A stretch of 64,000 bases of DNA from Alnus glutinosa (GCF_958979055.1 NC_084891.1:5298501-5362500); one strand, 5' to 3'; shown: positions 11,901-23,965, counted from the stretch's first letter. Notes: generated by a model not told the origin, from the sequence alone. Translations and numbers: made by a program.

Positions 11901-14900
11901 AAATCTTAACGTCATTTCTTTTTATAAGTAAATCTTTACGTGATTTCTTATACAAAATTGGCATGAAACAGGTTTACATGAAATGTGATACAGAGCAAAG
12001 CTTCAGATTATGTGGCAGCCTCAACCAGCATCACAATGCAGTTGTCAAAAAACGAAGATGAGTAGCATCTAGTGCAACACACCCAATATGCACAACAAAC
12101 AATGATTATATGCAATAGCCTCGATCTAGTCTCCAAGTGCCAAATTGATCTAGAATGAAAAATATTGACATGGCAAAAACTTTTTCTTTTTGTTAATAGA
12201 TAATGTGGCATAAAATACTCCACCTCAAGCAAGCACATAAACCTCTCCCTTTTCCATTTATTTATTCGCCAAACCTTGAAGCAAATATCTTACATCATTT
12301 ACATAAACAATATCAGAGATAAAAGGTTAAGAGTAGGGAAGGAAAATGGTTAAAAACACCAACAGAGAAGTACGTTGGGAAACAACCTTCCTGTAACAAT
12401 ATTAGGTAGTGATACAGCAGTATCAGCTGCACTGACAGAATCAAAATCATGGTGCAAAGATGTAACAAATGCTTCAATACTATATGGAAAAATAATCAGA
12501 GTAAAGAAAACACATGGGCAAATTTTTACATTTTTGAAAAAGAAAATTGGGTGTTAATCTTGTCAAGTTGCCCCATGATCATGTCAATCAATTAGAAATC
12601 AAGATAAACATGTAAATGATGATAAGAGAATTGCATAAGAAAGAAAAATCTGCATAGCCTGCACCAGAGAACGTAAATACCTGGCCAAGCTTAATTTCTC
12701 CTCTTTTAGGATTGTAAAGGACATGAATGTTACATATGACAACCTTACACGAACCTGATGAGCTGCAGATATAGATATTAAATTTGTATTGATCATCACA
12801 TGCAAAAATTGAAAAAATTTGTATTGATCATCAGTAAGGTTCATCACATGCAAAAATTGAAAACCACATAATATATGAAACAAGAGAGCACAAAACTGGC
12901 CAATTAAATGGTACACAGTATCATTCAGAGGAGATATGCTTCAAACATCTAACTACAAATGAAGTCGCAATCTGAATTAAAAATCAGAGAGACTAGTAAT
13001 AGTTATGGATGCGTGCTGTTTAATATTAAGTAATGCAGATTCATCGGAAAAAAATATTAATTAATGCATGGATAATATTACCCTTGTCTTATCTTATTTC
13101 TCCTCCAGGCCCCATATTATTAAGAAACCCAAGTATCCAGAAAGACACTTAACTCATCCAGTTCATTATTTGGTTCAACTAGCACGCAGTTTAAACTCAA
13201 GTTTAGGGTTTCTAAAGTTCAACTCAAGAGCAAGTACAATCAGTGGTGTTGAGACTTCATTTTTGCCACAGAATTATGATCATATTATAAATTCGCAATA
13301 AATGACTGGAAGAAAAATGAAAACTTTATTAACAATAAAGAGCTTCCCATCCTTGAAGATCAATGTTTCATGAAGTAATTTAATCTGCAAAAATCACATC
13401 ATAAGTAGACTAATAATGTCTTAATTTGGAAGATATTCAAAAGCAAAGTTTTTTTTTTATATATATAAAAAATATCTTAAATTGTGTTTGTGTAGGCACC
13501 AATAGACGCGAACTGCTGGGAAATCAAAGCAGCTAGCCTGGAAGGTGACCCTTTTCACAGTTGATGTACGAGAAGGGTCTCTAAAAAGGCTAAACCCTAT
13601 GCCATTTTCCTCTTCTCTCCCTTCTCATTACCCCTGAAACTCAACACTAATTAATACAATGGACAAAAAGAATATGAGAAGTTCGGTAAGCAGATTAGTC
13701 GACGGAGATCGGGAAGATCTCACGACAACCGGCCAGTAAACTTCTCTATGATGTTTGATTTGGCTACAGCCGCTTTGGCAATTCAAGATCAAGGGTACTG
13801 ATCAAAGTTGTCACCCTTCCCTTGGTACATGTAGCCTCACCCAGTAAATCAATGGGTTAGAACAATAGCTAATGAGAAAAGCAAAAGCGGCTATGATGAG
13901 AGCGAAAGAGAGAAATGAGACATTTTATAGGCAACTTAATCATAAATTACCTTATTGGTAGGGCTGCAGTCTCTTCAGCACAATTTTGATTAATTAACTG
14001 TCAGAAAAAAGTAACATTGCATTTATTGGCTATAAGGCATGTCAAATCAGAGGGGATGGAGAAGTCAAGACAAAACAATTGAAAACCTTATTGCAGGTTA
14101 ATGGTTGCGAAGATCTGATGTACCTTCAGCACACAAATTTGAGCAACATTATCCCTAAGTCCAAGCTTATTGAACTCAATGCACTCCTCATGAAGCAACT
14201 TGAATCTAATGTAGAGATAATACAATTAAGTTTTAGACAACACCATTACCAAGACAAACTTGTTAAAGATAAACCATGACAGTAACGGGATGAATTATAA
14301 GCAAAAAGACAAAAAAGAAAACCCAACTCTTGGTGACACTAGCAAGCATGAAAAAGAAAACAAATCACAATGCTTGTTAAGCACTTAAAAACCATTGATC
14401 ATACACCAGCATAGAAAAGAAAAAACCAAAAATTTGAAATTAGTTACTATTCAGAAATCAAGTGGGAGAAGGATCCTTATAATGTAAGCCACTGGAAGGT
14501 AGGAGTACATAAAACATCTATGGAATTCCAATATGCTGGATAATTTCAATTCATCAAACAGATGCCAATATGCCATAACTGGAGGTTTCTGGTTCAAAAC
14601 GCATCTAGGTTCTGTTTTATGCCGGGAAGCACCGATACCATCACGAGATACAAGCCTGATCAGATTTGGATACGATGATACGGCTATTCTTGAAAAGCTA
14701 GAATTAGATATAGTGAGGAAAAGGCTTTATATATATATATATATAAGTAATTGAAATTCATTAATTAACATAAGGGTGCAACCCAAGTACATAAGAAGTA
14801 TATATGAGAAAAATCTAACTAAAAAAAGTACAAAGAACGAGAAAATCAAAAAAGCTAGAAATATGAAAACAATCATAGGCAACTGTCAAGTGGTAAAGGG

Positions 14901-17900
14901 TATTAAAGAAAAAAGCTTTCAATTCCACCACTATCCTTTCAGAGTCTTCAAAACTTCGATCATTACTTCCTCTCCAGATGCATCACATTAGGCAGGATGA
15001 AATCATCTTACACATACACTATGAATACTACCAAATTCCACTGTCCAACAGGCGAAGAGGTCTACCACTCGTCTAGGCATGACCCAGTCTAACCCAAAAA
15101 GACTGAATGTAGAATTCCATAAGGCACTAGCAATCTCATAGTAGAGTAAAAGGTGATCAACGAATTCTCCACTCTTCTTCTACATGCAACATCAATCCAC
15201 CACTATAACACGCTGCTTCCTTAGGTTATCCATAATGAGGATCTTTCCTAAAGCAGCCGACCAAGTAAAGAAAGACACTTTCAAGGGAACCTTAATTAGG
15301 TTAAAAAAAAAGATAGCAAGTACCAAAATATTTGAAAACATATCTAAGAGTAATTAAAATAACAATAATAGATAACTTGTTCCTGTGTATACTTCTTGTG
15401 TACGTAGGGGTGCATTATGCTTTTTTTTATAAAATTTATTACTTATTAAAAAAAATAAAAAATAAAAACTACCATTTTGCAGGAACATATATTTATCTAG
15501 ATGAGTACAGTAACAAACGCATATGTTTGATTCACCAATACACAGTAAGTCAGACATTTTGTGGGTGTGATAGTGTTCATAATTTGGCATTAAATACCAG
15601 TCAATACATACTAATAAGGGATCGTAAATGCTGCACATATAATTTACCTTGATGTTCGCCAAAAGATTGCACAGCCATCAACTGGAATGCCAGTACGCAT
15701 CTATATTTTCACCAAAAACATTGTTAGACTTATTGTATCCATGAGAACTTCTACATATTTCTCTTCTAAATAGAAAGATATTAGACAATGAATCAAAAAA
15801 TAGTTGGTCAACATAACAAGTTTTTTTTTTTTATAAGTAGTTGGTCAATATAACAAGTTCACAACCATAAACCCAAATTTTGTGTATACAGATACTTATA
15901 TACAAGTATAGATATTTATGGTAATAATCAATATTTTTTTTTTTTGATAAGTACAAAAATTTTATTAAAAAAAGCGTAAGGCGCCCCTAAGTACACAGAT
16001 AGTATACAAAGAAACAACCCAACTAACCCACAAAAAGAACCTAAGAAAACCCACAAGGACCCAAATTAAACCCAAGTACAAAAGAAGCCCCATCAACAAC
16101 CCAAGAAGCAGAAAAAAAACCCCCTTCAAAATACAATAAGAACCCCCAATAATAATCAATAATTAATCATGCATAATGTTAAACCAATTTCTAAAGGTGG
16201 CCTACAGTTATCAAGAGTACTCTATCTAACCTGTTAATTTACATTTTATCCTTTTTACTAACCCCACTCAGGAAAAAATAGATTAAAGTAGTAGCACCAA
16301 ATCTTATGGGTTGGGATTGGCGATGAGTTTCATTTAGTAAAAATAAAGATGTGTTCTTCTTTCAGGAATGGGGGTTAGGGTGGAGAAAATTAAGAACTTC
16401 AATCAAGCTTAGGTAAACGAATGTGGCATTTGGATTTTGGAGAGCAGAGTGGTCATATTTTTTTTAATGACGAGGAACCCCTTCAAGGTATGGTCACTTT
16501 GTGTACCCACCCCTTCAAGGTATGGTCACTTTGTGTACCCACCCCCTACTGAATAAACCTCGGGCCCGTGCAAAACACCCTCTCCACTCGGATCGGGTAA
16601 TACTTCGACTTCACCGACGGGCTAGCCCTAATGAATTGTTTGCACCCAAGAAGATTTAAACCTTAGACCACCTTGGTGCAGCAAGGTTCTCACAAAAGTT
16701 GCCTTTTATGTATGGACAATAGATCTAAGAAGATTCTAATAGCAAACAATCTCACTAACTATATATATATAATTCTAGTATAGTGATGTTGTATGTGCAA
16801 ATGCAATGATGACAATATGGACCATTTGTTGATTCAAGGGGAGAATGAGCTTGTGGAGTCCAATGGGCGATGCTCAAGAAGGAGATTGATGTGCTCATTA
16901 GGTGGAGAGAAATAATTTAGAAGTAAAGTTTTTTTTTTTTTAATAAGTAAATTTAGTCTTATTGAAAATGTAAGGTGCCCTTAGGTATACTGGAAGTATA
17001 CAAAAGGAAACACCTAACTAAGAATAGAAAAAGGGACAAGGAAATCAGGAAAGCTAATTGACAGTGGGGACAAAAAGCCATCGTTCAAAGATACAGCGTA
17101 TGAAAAAACAAAGTTAAAATATACTCCATGAAACTCTCCAAATCCTCGAAACACCTAAAAAAAACTGCGGAGTTCTGATAGGATCCGGTGCATTAGTGCT
17201 AATATGATTGCACCCAGTTGGAAGTAAAGTTAATATGGACAATTGGGAAGGAAGTAAATAACGGTAAGGTCACTAGTGTGGATTTGTCTATTATTGAGTT
17301 GAAACATATGTTCTTGAGACTATTGTATGAGTGGTCTCATGTGTTGGAACCACTTCCATGACTTTCTTTTTTTGTAAATTTTATTAATTCTCTTTCTTTT
17401 CGATTGTGATTCTTTATGCTTCGTGTACATATCTTTTGTAAATGAGATAAGCATTTTGTTTTCTAATAAAGAAATTTATTACTTCTCCAAAAAAAAAAAG
17501 AAAAAAGAAAAAAAGATTAAAGCATCTAACACAGAAACTTACACTAGTAGGTGGAGAAGCCCGACAAGCACATAAACACAACCCTTGTATAAATCACGAT
17601 CCAAATCATTGAACATACAATCTTACGATATTTTGATGAAAAATAATAAATTTATTGAAAGAAAAAGGCAAAGTTCTCATACACAAAAAAATATACAAGA
17701 GAATCGAATGCCCTAAAGGCTACGACAATTTAAAAAAATAAAAAATCAAATCAAATCTACCAGATTCTAAGTCAAAATTAGGAGCTTTTACAATAACCCA
17801 ATCCAAAAGAGATCTAAAAAATGATGATTTTGGAAAAAGCACATTGGACTCGCTATCCTCAAAGAGACACTGATTCCTTTCTCTCCAAATGCTCCACATT

Positions 17901-20900
17901 AAGAGAGCAGGAATAACTTTTCAGAATGCCTCTTTGGGGTGTCCCTACCCTTGAAATTTCCAACAATGAAGAAGCTCTAAGATGTTACTAGGCATGACCC
18001 AAGAAACCCCGAAAATGTTAAGAACCAAGTGCCAGAGATCAGCAGTATACTCATAGTGAATGAAAAGATGATTAATAGTTTCTTCATTTTTTTTACAAAG
18101 GCAACACCAATTAGCTAGATAGAAACCCCGCCTTCTAAGGTTATCCACTGTGAGGATTCTACCCATTGTTGTTGTCCATAAGAAGAAAGCAATGCGAGAA
18201 GGGCCTTAACCTTCCAAATACTTTTCCAAGGGAATGAACTATGCTCACCAGACTGCAGACTGCAACATATTATAAAACAATCTTACGATATGAAAGTTGC
18301 AAATAATCCGAAAAGATGTGAAGTCGATTCTTGCTGGAGCATAGTAGAATCACTTTCTAAGTCATAGGATCTCATAAAATTATGACCCAACAATAATCTG
18401 TAGTTGGAATGCATGTGTGAGCGCACACATATATTGTATCTGAGCTTGGAGCTTTTACAGGTGAATAGAATGTGCTATTTGTGGGATGTAGGAGCTACAA
18501 CATTGCAATACTACTTTTTTTATATATAAGTAATCGAGATATCATTAAAAGCGTAAAGCGCCCCCATGTACACGAAGTATACAAGAGAAGCCATCTAGTT
18601 AATAGGGACATAAAAAACAAGAAAATCGTGATAACTAATCGCCAAAGGAAAAACATGAGCAACTGTCCAAAGATACAAAATGTTGAAAAATAAAGACTTC
18701 ATCTCCTCCAAAGTCCTATCGCAATCCTCATAACTCCTACTGTTTCTTTCCTTCCATAGACACCACAAAAGGCACGAACGCACCATCTTTCACACAACAG
18801 CGCTCCGAGTGCTATCAGCAGTCCACCAACAAGCATACAAATTGACTACTCAATTTGTATTCTCTACTTATTTTCCACCAACAAGTATTCTCTACTTATC
18901 AAAAAAAAAAAAAAAGCATACAAATCGACTACTCGTCTATGCATAACCAAAGACAACACCCAAATCGATTGAAGAAAATATTCCAAATGGTATAGACAAC
19001 CTCAAAATGAAGAAGAAGATGGTCCACGAACTCCCCAATCTTTTTGCACATACAACACCTATCAACCACAACGACGAGCCACTTCCGGAGATTGTCTATA
19101 GTAAGGATCTTTCCTATAGCCAACGACCACACAAAGAAGGCCACCATCAACAGAATCTTAGTCCTCCAAACAATCTTCCAAGGGAAACGAAAACCATCAT
19201 GACAACCCATGAACTTGTAAAAGGATTTAACACCAAGCAACCCTCTTTTGAAAGGGACCCACCACAACTTGTCTTCCGCTTCCCTTCTCATTCTTATTAA
19301 ATACAACCAGAAAAACGAGGCAAAGGGATCAACCTCCCAATCCTGAGCCGCTCTAGCAAAGCTCACGTTCCATTGAATGGCACCTCTAGAAAATTCCACG
19401 TGAACCGCAACAAAGGCATCCATTGCGCAAGCAATATAAATAAATAAATACTGGAAAGGTATCCTTAAGGGCCACATCCCCACACCAAAGACCATACCAA
19501 AATCTAACCTTGGAGCTATCTTCCACCTCAAATCTGGTATGACTACAGAGCTTCTCCCAAACCTCTCCTAATATTCTTCCATAAACCTACCCCATACGCC
19601 CCAACAGGCTCACTAGAACACCATCCTCCCCATGAACTTCCATATTTAGAGTCCAACACCACTCTCCATCAAGCCTCTCTTTCAAGCCCATAGCGCCAAA
19701 GCCATTTACTTAAGAGAGCATGATTGAACTTCATCAAGTTCCTAATCTCCAACCTTCCCTCAGAGATTGGCAAGCACATTTTGGGCCTACTCACCAGGCA
19801 GTATTTGAACTTTTCACCTAGCCCACCCTATAAGAAATTACATTAGAGCTTCTCAATACGAATTACAACACTCGTAGGGAGAGAAAAAAGGGACATGAAG
19901 TACGTATGTAAGTTGGATAGGGTGTTCTTGATGAGGGTAATCCTACCACCCTTAGACAAATACAACAATTTCCAACTAGTCAACCAACGTTCTATCTTCT
20001 CAATAACACCATCCTATGACTCCTAAATATGCTTGGCCTTATAAGATGCCCCCAACGGAAGACCAAGATACTTCAAGGGTAGGGACTGGGACGCAACCCC
20101 ACAACCCAGAATCCCAGCCAGCCCAATCACATTATGAACATTTCCGACCAGAACCAATTCCGACTTGTCTTAGTTTGTCTTCAAACTTGACACAACTTCA
20201 AAACATAAGAATAAGCTCCGAAAATTGCAGAGATGATTTGGGTCAACCCCACATAAAAACAAGGTATCACCAGCAAACAGAAGATGAGAAGTATCAACCT
20301 CTGTCCCCACATAGAAGCCAATACATCAATCAGCCACTCAGAGCAGCTAAAATTATCCTAATCTTCTTATAACATTGCAATAGTACTTTCTATACTAAAT
20401 CGTTGTGTGGGTTACTTTTATTCAGCTAAGGTCTGAGGGGAAGAAAAGAAGCTCGAGAGAGGCAAGGCAAAAAAACTCCACGTAATATCTCTAGAAATCT
20501 CCTCGCTTAACGCCATCTATGTATAGTACAATATTAGGTGCTGGAAATACACTAGTATTGAGCTTTTTATTCTTTTATTTTTTTTTTATTTTTTTTTTAG
20601 CATACTACGATCATACAATACCACTCTACAATCCAATCCTAAAAATCCTAGGTACCATCCTGATATTAACCGCTTTACACAACACGCTCAAGACCCCAAC
20701 AACAGTGGATTTGCTGGCACAACCTCACATCGAGGCCCAACCAAAACCAAGATAAACGGGCCCAATGACCCAAGAAATGGGCATGACATGTGGAATCCAA
20801 GAACGAATAAACTAGGATTCACTATCATGTTAAAGCATCTTACTCCAGAGTTTAAGCTAGTAGGTTTAGAGAGCTAACAAGTACATAAACCACAACCAAG

Positions 20901-23581
20901 CTCAAATCCAACCAATGATGGATTCCTCCGCACAAAAGATATGAATTTCTCCCATTCAAAAGAAATTAAACCTGTTGGCCGTGAAGTTTCAGACTTGCAC
21001 AGATTTTCTAGTCTATCCAAAATATAGATCCGTTAAACTTACTAAATAAAAACTTAAACCCTCTTTCATTTTAACAATCAATTAAACCCAACTGGCATTT
21101 GTTTAAAATTTTACCAGTTGATGATGGTATTCTTCTTCTAGTGGCTTTTATGTATACAGCCACGTAAAATAGTAACCCAAAATTCCAGATGTAGTCAACC
21201 ATTAGCTACACTGAAGACCCTCAATTAAGTGGGAAATTTATGTTTCTGAACTTTGATTCTGTTATATCTTTCCAATAAGATCTGAACTTTGATTATGATA
21301 TATCTTTCCAATAAGATGTTTAACCTCTGATATTCAAAAGACCGATATGTAAATGAAAATGCATTTGGTGTTTAAAAGTGTCTGATATATACACATGCCT
21401 TTGCGACAAACACATGTAGAGAGAAGGGGATATGAATGTTCTTGTGACATAATCGCAGGAAAACGCACCTTCCAAATGCCACTGTATCCCCTAAGCTTCA
21501 ACTCGTTTTCCAATTCCTGAAATCTATCAACCTCCTGAAAATGATACCATAAGAGCACAAACAGTTTCAGGACCATGAGATGCAATAGGATTTGTACACA
21601 TTGTCAATGTTGCACCTAAACATATAGAAGTCAAGCAATCTGAGATGATGGCTTACGATCTCCAGAGTGAGCTGAGGCGAATAACCAAAATTGACCTTAA
21701 CTAGATGACTACATACTAGCAATGTAAACAAAAATTATTTCTGCATTACACAAATACATGAATCCAATTTTTTAATATTTAAAATTCTCTCTGGACAAGC
21801 ATAAATGGTATCCTCACTAGTATTGGAAAGTTGAAGCAGTAGACTCAAACCCAGCAAAAAATAAAATAAAAATCAAAAGAGATGTTAATGTAATAGAGAG
21901 TATCACTTAGAAACTATAGGTAGAAAGTTTTGTATGTAACATTTTCATTCGTGTATCATACAATATAAGTAGAGGGGATTCTTTGTCATACAGGATCTAT
22001 GTGCTTATGTCACAACTTATAAATAAACCAAAACCAATTTTAATCAAATGTTGAAATGTCTCATGATACACTTAAAGAGTATAGGAAACGATGCACAAAC
22101 TACTCCTAGAACTAAACATGATGGTGTATGAGATGTAGCAGAGTGATAACCTGAAAGCACATTACATCAGCCGACCATAATCCAAGCTCAATAAGTATCC
22201 TTCTCTTTCTCCACTCCCAGTCCAGTACATGGCGGGGTATCTGAAAGTAAAGCTTGTTCCGATGGTCATTAGCAAGGTAGTCAGCGAGTATATTATACGA
22301 AAGAACTATAAACCTCTCTGCAAAGCACAAAACATATTATAACAAAGTTAAACCAGCATAACCCATATATCAAAGGCTAAAATTGAGAATAATTTGTTTT
22401 ACGATTGGTACAGCAGCAATTAAATCCAGTCAAAATCAAGAAATAAGATAACATTCAAAACAAGTAAATGTAGCGTGAAAAACAAATCCCACTTCACTTC
22501 TAACATAATCACACTCCTATCTGCTTTTACTAACTGAGTTCCACTCAACTACGCCCTATCAAATACTCATGGGGTCAGCTGGATCACTCCCTTTTCAAGT
22601 GTTAGCTCCTATTGCAGCCCATAGGTTAGCTCTCTTGCGGTGACTTGATGTGCTTACAAGTAAAATTATTAGCACATGGCAAAACCACCCTACCCACTTT
22701 CTCTCATATTCTCCTCTACCGTTTCTAACTCTCGAACTCTTTCATCACGAGCAAATGAGCGTTTCGACTTTTTTTTTTTTCAACAAAAACTTCTATTACA
22801 TTAAACCTCTCTTTACAATGTTTCTGATATCATATATCATATTGGTCCTTCATAACAGTTTTTGATGACTGACAGTTAAATAATAGTACAATTCAAGTAA
22901 CATATACCATTTTTTTGATAAGTAACACCAGAAGTAACTAAACACTACCATATAGCAATAAATGAAAGCACGCGATTCTCAATTACCAGAATTAGGAGGC
23001 GGCTCCTCCGTCCCATACTCCCAATTCCGATAATCCAACGGCTTCGGCCGAAGCTGCTGAGGCAGACGAAACCCTGGGTTCGAATCGAACGGCCTGTTCG
23101 GCCGATTCTGTTGGCTTTGATTAATATTAGTATTATTATTATTATTATTATTGCTCTTGCTCTTATTAAAACGTGGAGGCTGACGAAACTGTGCGTTTTG
23201 AGCATAATGCGGTGGTCCAGTGTTGAGAGGTGGAGGGCGGAACCCCCCAGTTTGGTCGGCAACGCTACCGGAATCACCTCGACGGAACCCTAGATTGGCG
23301 TCGCGGACCGACCGGAAGTGAGAGTCTCCGGTGACAAACTGCCCTCTTTGGCCTCTCCCTCCTTCGTAAGGACGGTCGGAGAAGCCTCTCCAGCGACCAC
23401 CTTGGTACTGCAACGAAGATATATAAGTTTGACAAAATTGAAGCGCGTGCAGTATGTGTGCGTATATGAAGAGAGAGAGAGACAGAGACAGAGAGAGTAC
23501 CGGGGGGCGAGAAGACATGGTGGTGATGGAGGAGACGTCCGTGGAAGCTGCAGCGAGGAATTGGAGAGGAGGACGCCTCAT
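8964..23581 (-). CDS. CCR4-6: CCR4-type poly(A) deadenylase, CCR4 homolog 6-like
   Basis: Predicted Mg2+-dependent 3'-5' poly(A) exonuclease of the EEP (endonuclease/exonuclease/phosphatase) fold, acting in mRNA deadenylation. Fifteen exons keep phase: 23501-23581, 22987-23407, 22151-22317, 21469-21534, 15648-15700, 14124-14205, 13951-13997, 12681-12762, 11706-11798, 11559-11591, 11390-11478, 10149-11298, 9901-9986, 9555-9639, 8964-9047, giving 872 residues. The N-terminus is Gly/Arg/Asn-rich and low in complexity. EEP landmarks follow in order: [11 protein letters not shown], the metal-binding Glu of [37 protein letters not shown] and WGSDHIAL. The 1150-nt exon encodes a disordered Ser/Asp-rich insertion inside the nuclease domain, a feature of this homolog; it seems longer than I recall for Arabidopsis (754 aa). 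The intron after 11559 uses a GC donor. The ATG at 23581 is chosen for family fit; in-frame ATGs also lie at 23641 and 23518. Confidence 0.93.
11550..11561 (-). other. Non-canonical GC 5' splice site
   Basis: On the minus strand the exon end reads GAACGGAAG followed by GCAAGC. The reading frame needs the exon to stop here (after 11559), and the next exon begins at 11478 after a TTGCAG acceptor. AAG|GCAAGC matches the known consensus for GC-AG introns handled by the major spliceosome. Confidence 0.8.
14728..15300 (-). mobile_element. 5'-truncated LINE, in CCR4-6 intron 4-5 region
   Basis: The minus-strand translation shows a decayed zinc-binding reverse-transcriptase region (zf-RVT type; [11 protein letters not shown], then a Cys/His segment) followed by the C-terminal tail typical of the LINE family in this window, with stops and frameshifts. 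It ends in a TA-rich tail at 14728-14745. It sits in the intron between the exons at 15648-15700 and 14124-14205. No clean target-site duplication. Confidence 0.7.
15375..15472 (+). mobile_element. LINE 3'-end stub, plus strand
   Basis: About 100 bp resemble the LINE 3' terminus seen elsewhere in the window (a TGTATACTTC-type motif, then GGGTGCATTATGC and TTACTTATTAAAAAAAA). It runs opposite to the larger copies. Confidence 0.5.
15804..15859 (-). mobile_element. Poly(A)-stub LINE insertion with long TSD
   Basis: TTGGTCAACATAACAAGTT (15804-15822) and TTGGTCAATATAACAAGTT (15841-15859) differ at one base and enclose only 18 nt. On the minus strand these read CTACTTATA plus A's, the extreme 3' end of the local LINE family. 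Confidence 0.75.
15934..16149 (-). mobile_element. 5'-truncated LINE with 12-bp TSD
   Basis: A 216-bp LINE 3' end (minus-strand tail CTTATCAAAAAA preceded by the GCGCCTTACGC motif) is flanked by perfect TAATAATCAATA duplications at 15922-15933 and 16150-16161. It lies in CCR4-6 intron 4 (between exons 21469 and 15700). Confidence 0.9.
16455..16700. repeat. Dispersed repeat with internal 32-bp tandem duplication
   Basis: Diverged relative of 6266-6430. Inside it a 32-bp unit starting ACCCCTTCAAGG occurs twice in perfect tandem (16477-16508 and 16509-16540). Confidence 0.6.
16931..17220 (-). mobile_element. 5'-truncated LINE with 11-bp TSD
   Basis: A 290-bp LINE 3' end with poly(A) tail on the minus strand is flanked by GAAGTAAAGTT at 16920-16930 and 17221-17231. 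The tail subfamily differs slightly from the 15934 copy. Confidence 0.88.
17632..18276 (-). mobile_element. 5'-truncated LINE with 15-bp TSD, zf-RVT remnant
   Basis: A 645-bp insert is flanked by perfect ACAATCTTACGATAT duplications (17617-17631 and 18277-18291). Its minus strand retains an open zinc-binding reverse-transcriptase segment: [13 protein letters not shown], then CCLCKK…INHLFIHYE, a Cys/His arrangement of plant LINEs. Further downstream it is degenerate. Confidence 0.92.
18518..20370 (-). mobile_element. 5'-truncated LINE, 1.85 kb, with RT remnant
   Basis: The longest LINE copy in the window. Minus strand: a partial reverse-transcriptase palm with a FAGD where an active enzyme has FADD/YADD (~20260-20285), the following YLGLPLG motif (~20045-20075), a zf-RVT domain (18929-19531) and a C-terminal tail ending at a short A/T-rich terminus. 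Imperfect 19-bp duplications (AACATTGCAATA plus TACTTT, one mismatch) flank it at 18499-18517 and 20371-20389. In-frame stops and the FAGD change mark it as inactive. A further small insertion is nested at 18852-18915. Confidence 0.9.
18833..18934 (+). mobile_element. Nested 64-bp poly(A) insertion inside the LINE
   Basis: GCATACAAATTGACTACTC (18833-18851) is repeated with one mismatch at 18916-18934. Between them lie 64 nt ending ACTTATC plus about 15 A's, so a tiny plus-strand LINE 3' end landed inside the older minus-strand LINE. Confidence 0.75.
23155..23205 (-). repeat. Poly-Asn codon tract in CCR4-6 exon 2
   Basis: The repeat of ATT/AAT triplets near 23127-23153 encodes a run of asparagines in the N-terminal low-complexity region of the CCR4-6 protein. 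Such triplet tracts vary in length between alleles. Confidence 0.5.
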
Positions 23582-23799
23582 CGAGCGAGACTTTTTTCCA
23601 CTTGCTGTGAGCGTGAGCGAGAGAGCGTTGGGGTTGGGCACGCTCCGTACAGGACGCGTGTCTTTTTCTTTTTTGTCCGTTTTGACTTGTTTAAAGTAAC
23701 CATCCTACCAAGGAAAAAGATTTTTCACAATTAATACACATCAAGCATGAATGGGACTCAGCGGGTGAGACCCACTATTTAGGTATCATTCTATGTATC

Positions 23800-23965
23800 T
23801 TTGTGTTGTACAACTCTGTTGTGCACCAATCACAACTCGTCCTATCAATATGTTTTGGGTTGTATAAGTAGGTTGTGCAATAATTTTTTTTTTGAAGTAA
23901 TTATTAATGAGCGATTGGTGTAAAACAAAGTTGTGCATAATTCCTGCACAACTACTTACATTGGT
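23800..23965. mobile_element. Foldback MITE in divergent promoter
   Basis: The left arm (AACTCTGTTGTGCACCAATC, ~23811) pairs with the reverse complement of the right arm (GATTGGTGTAAAACAAAGTT, ~23913). Non-coding. Confidence 0.55.

Noticed and set aside
12599-12916. Open frame on the minus strand over a CCR4-6 exon
   Set aside because: It reads the exon 12681-12762 in the wrong frame; the real frame gives the conserved [11 protein letters not shown].
19007-19300. Plus-strand open frame of 97 codons
   Set aside because: Antisense shadow of the LINE zinc-binding region on the minus strand.
20016-20372. Plus-strand open frame of 118 codons
   Set aside because: Antisense shadow of the LINE reverse-transcriptase remnant on the minus strand.
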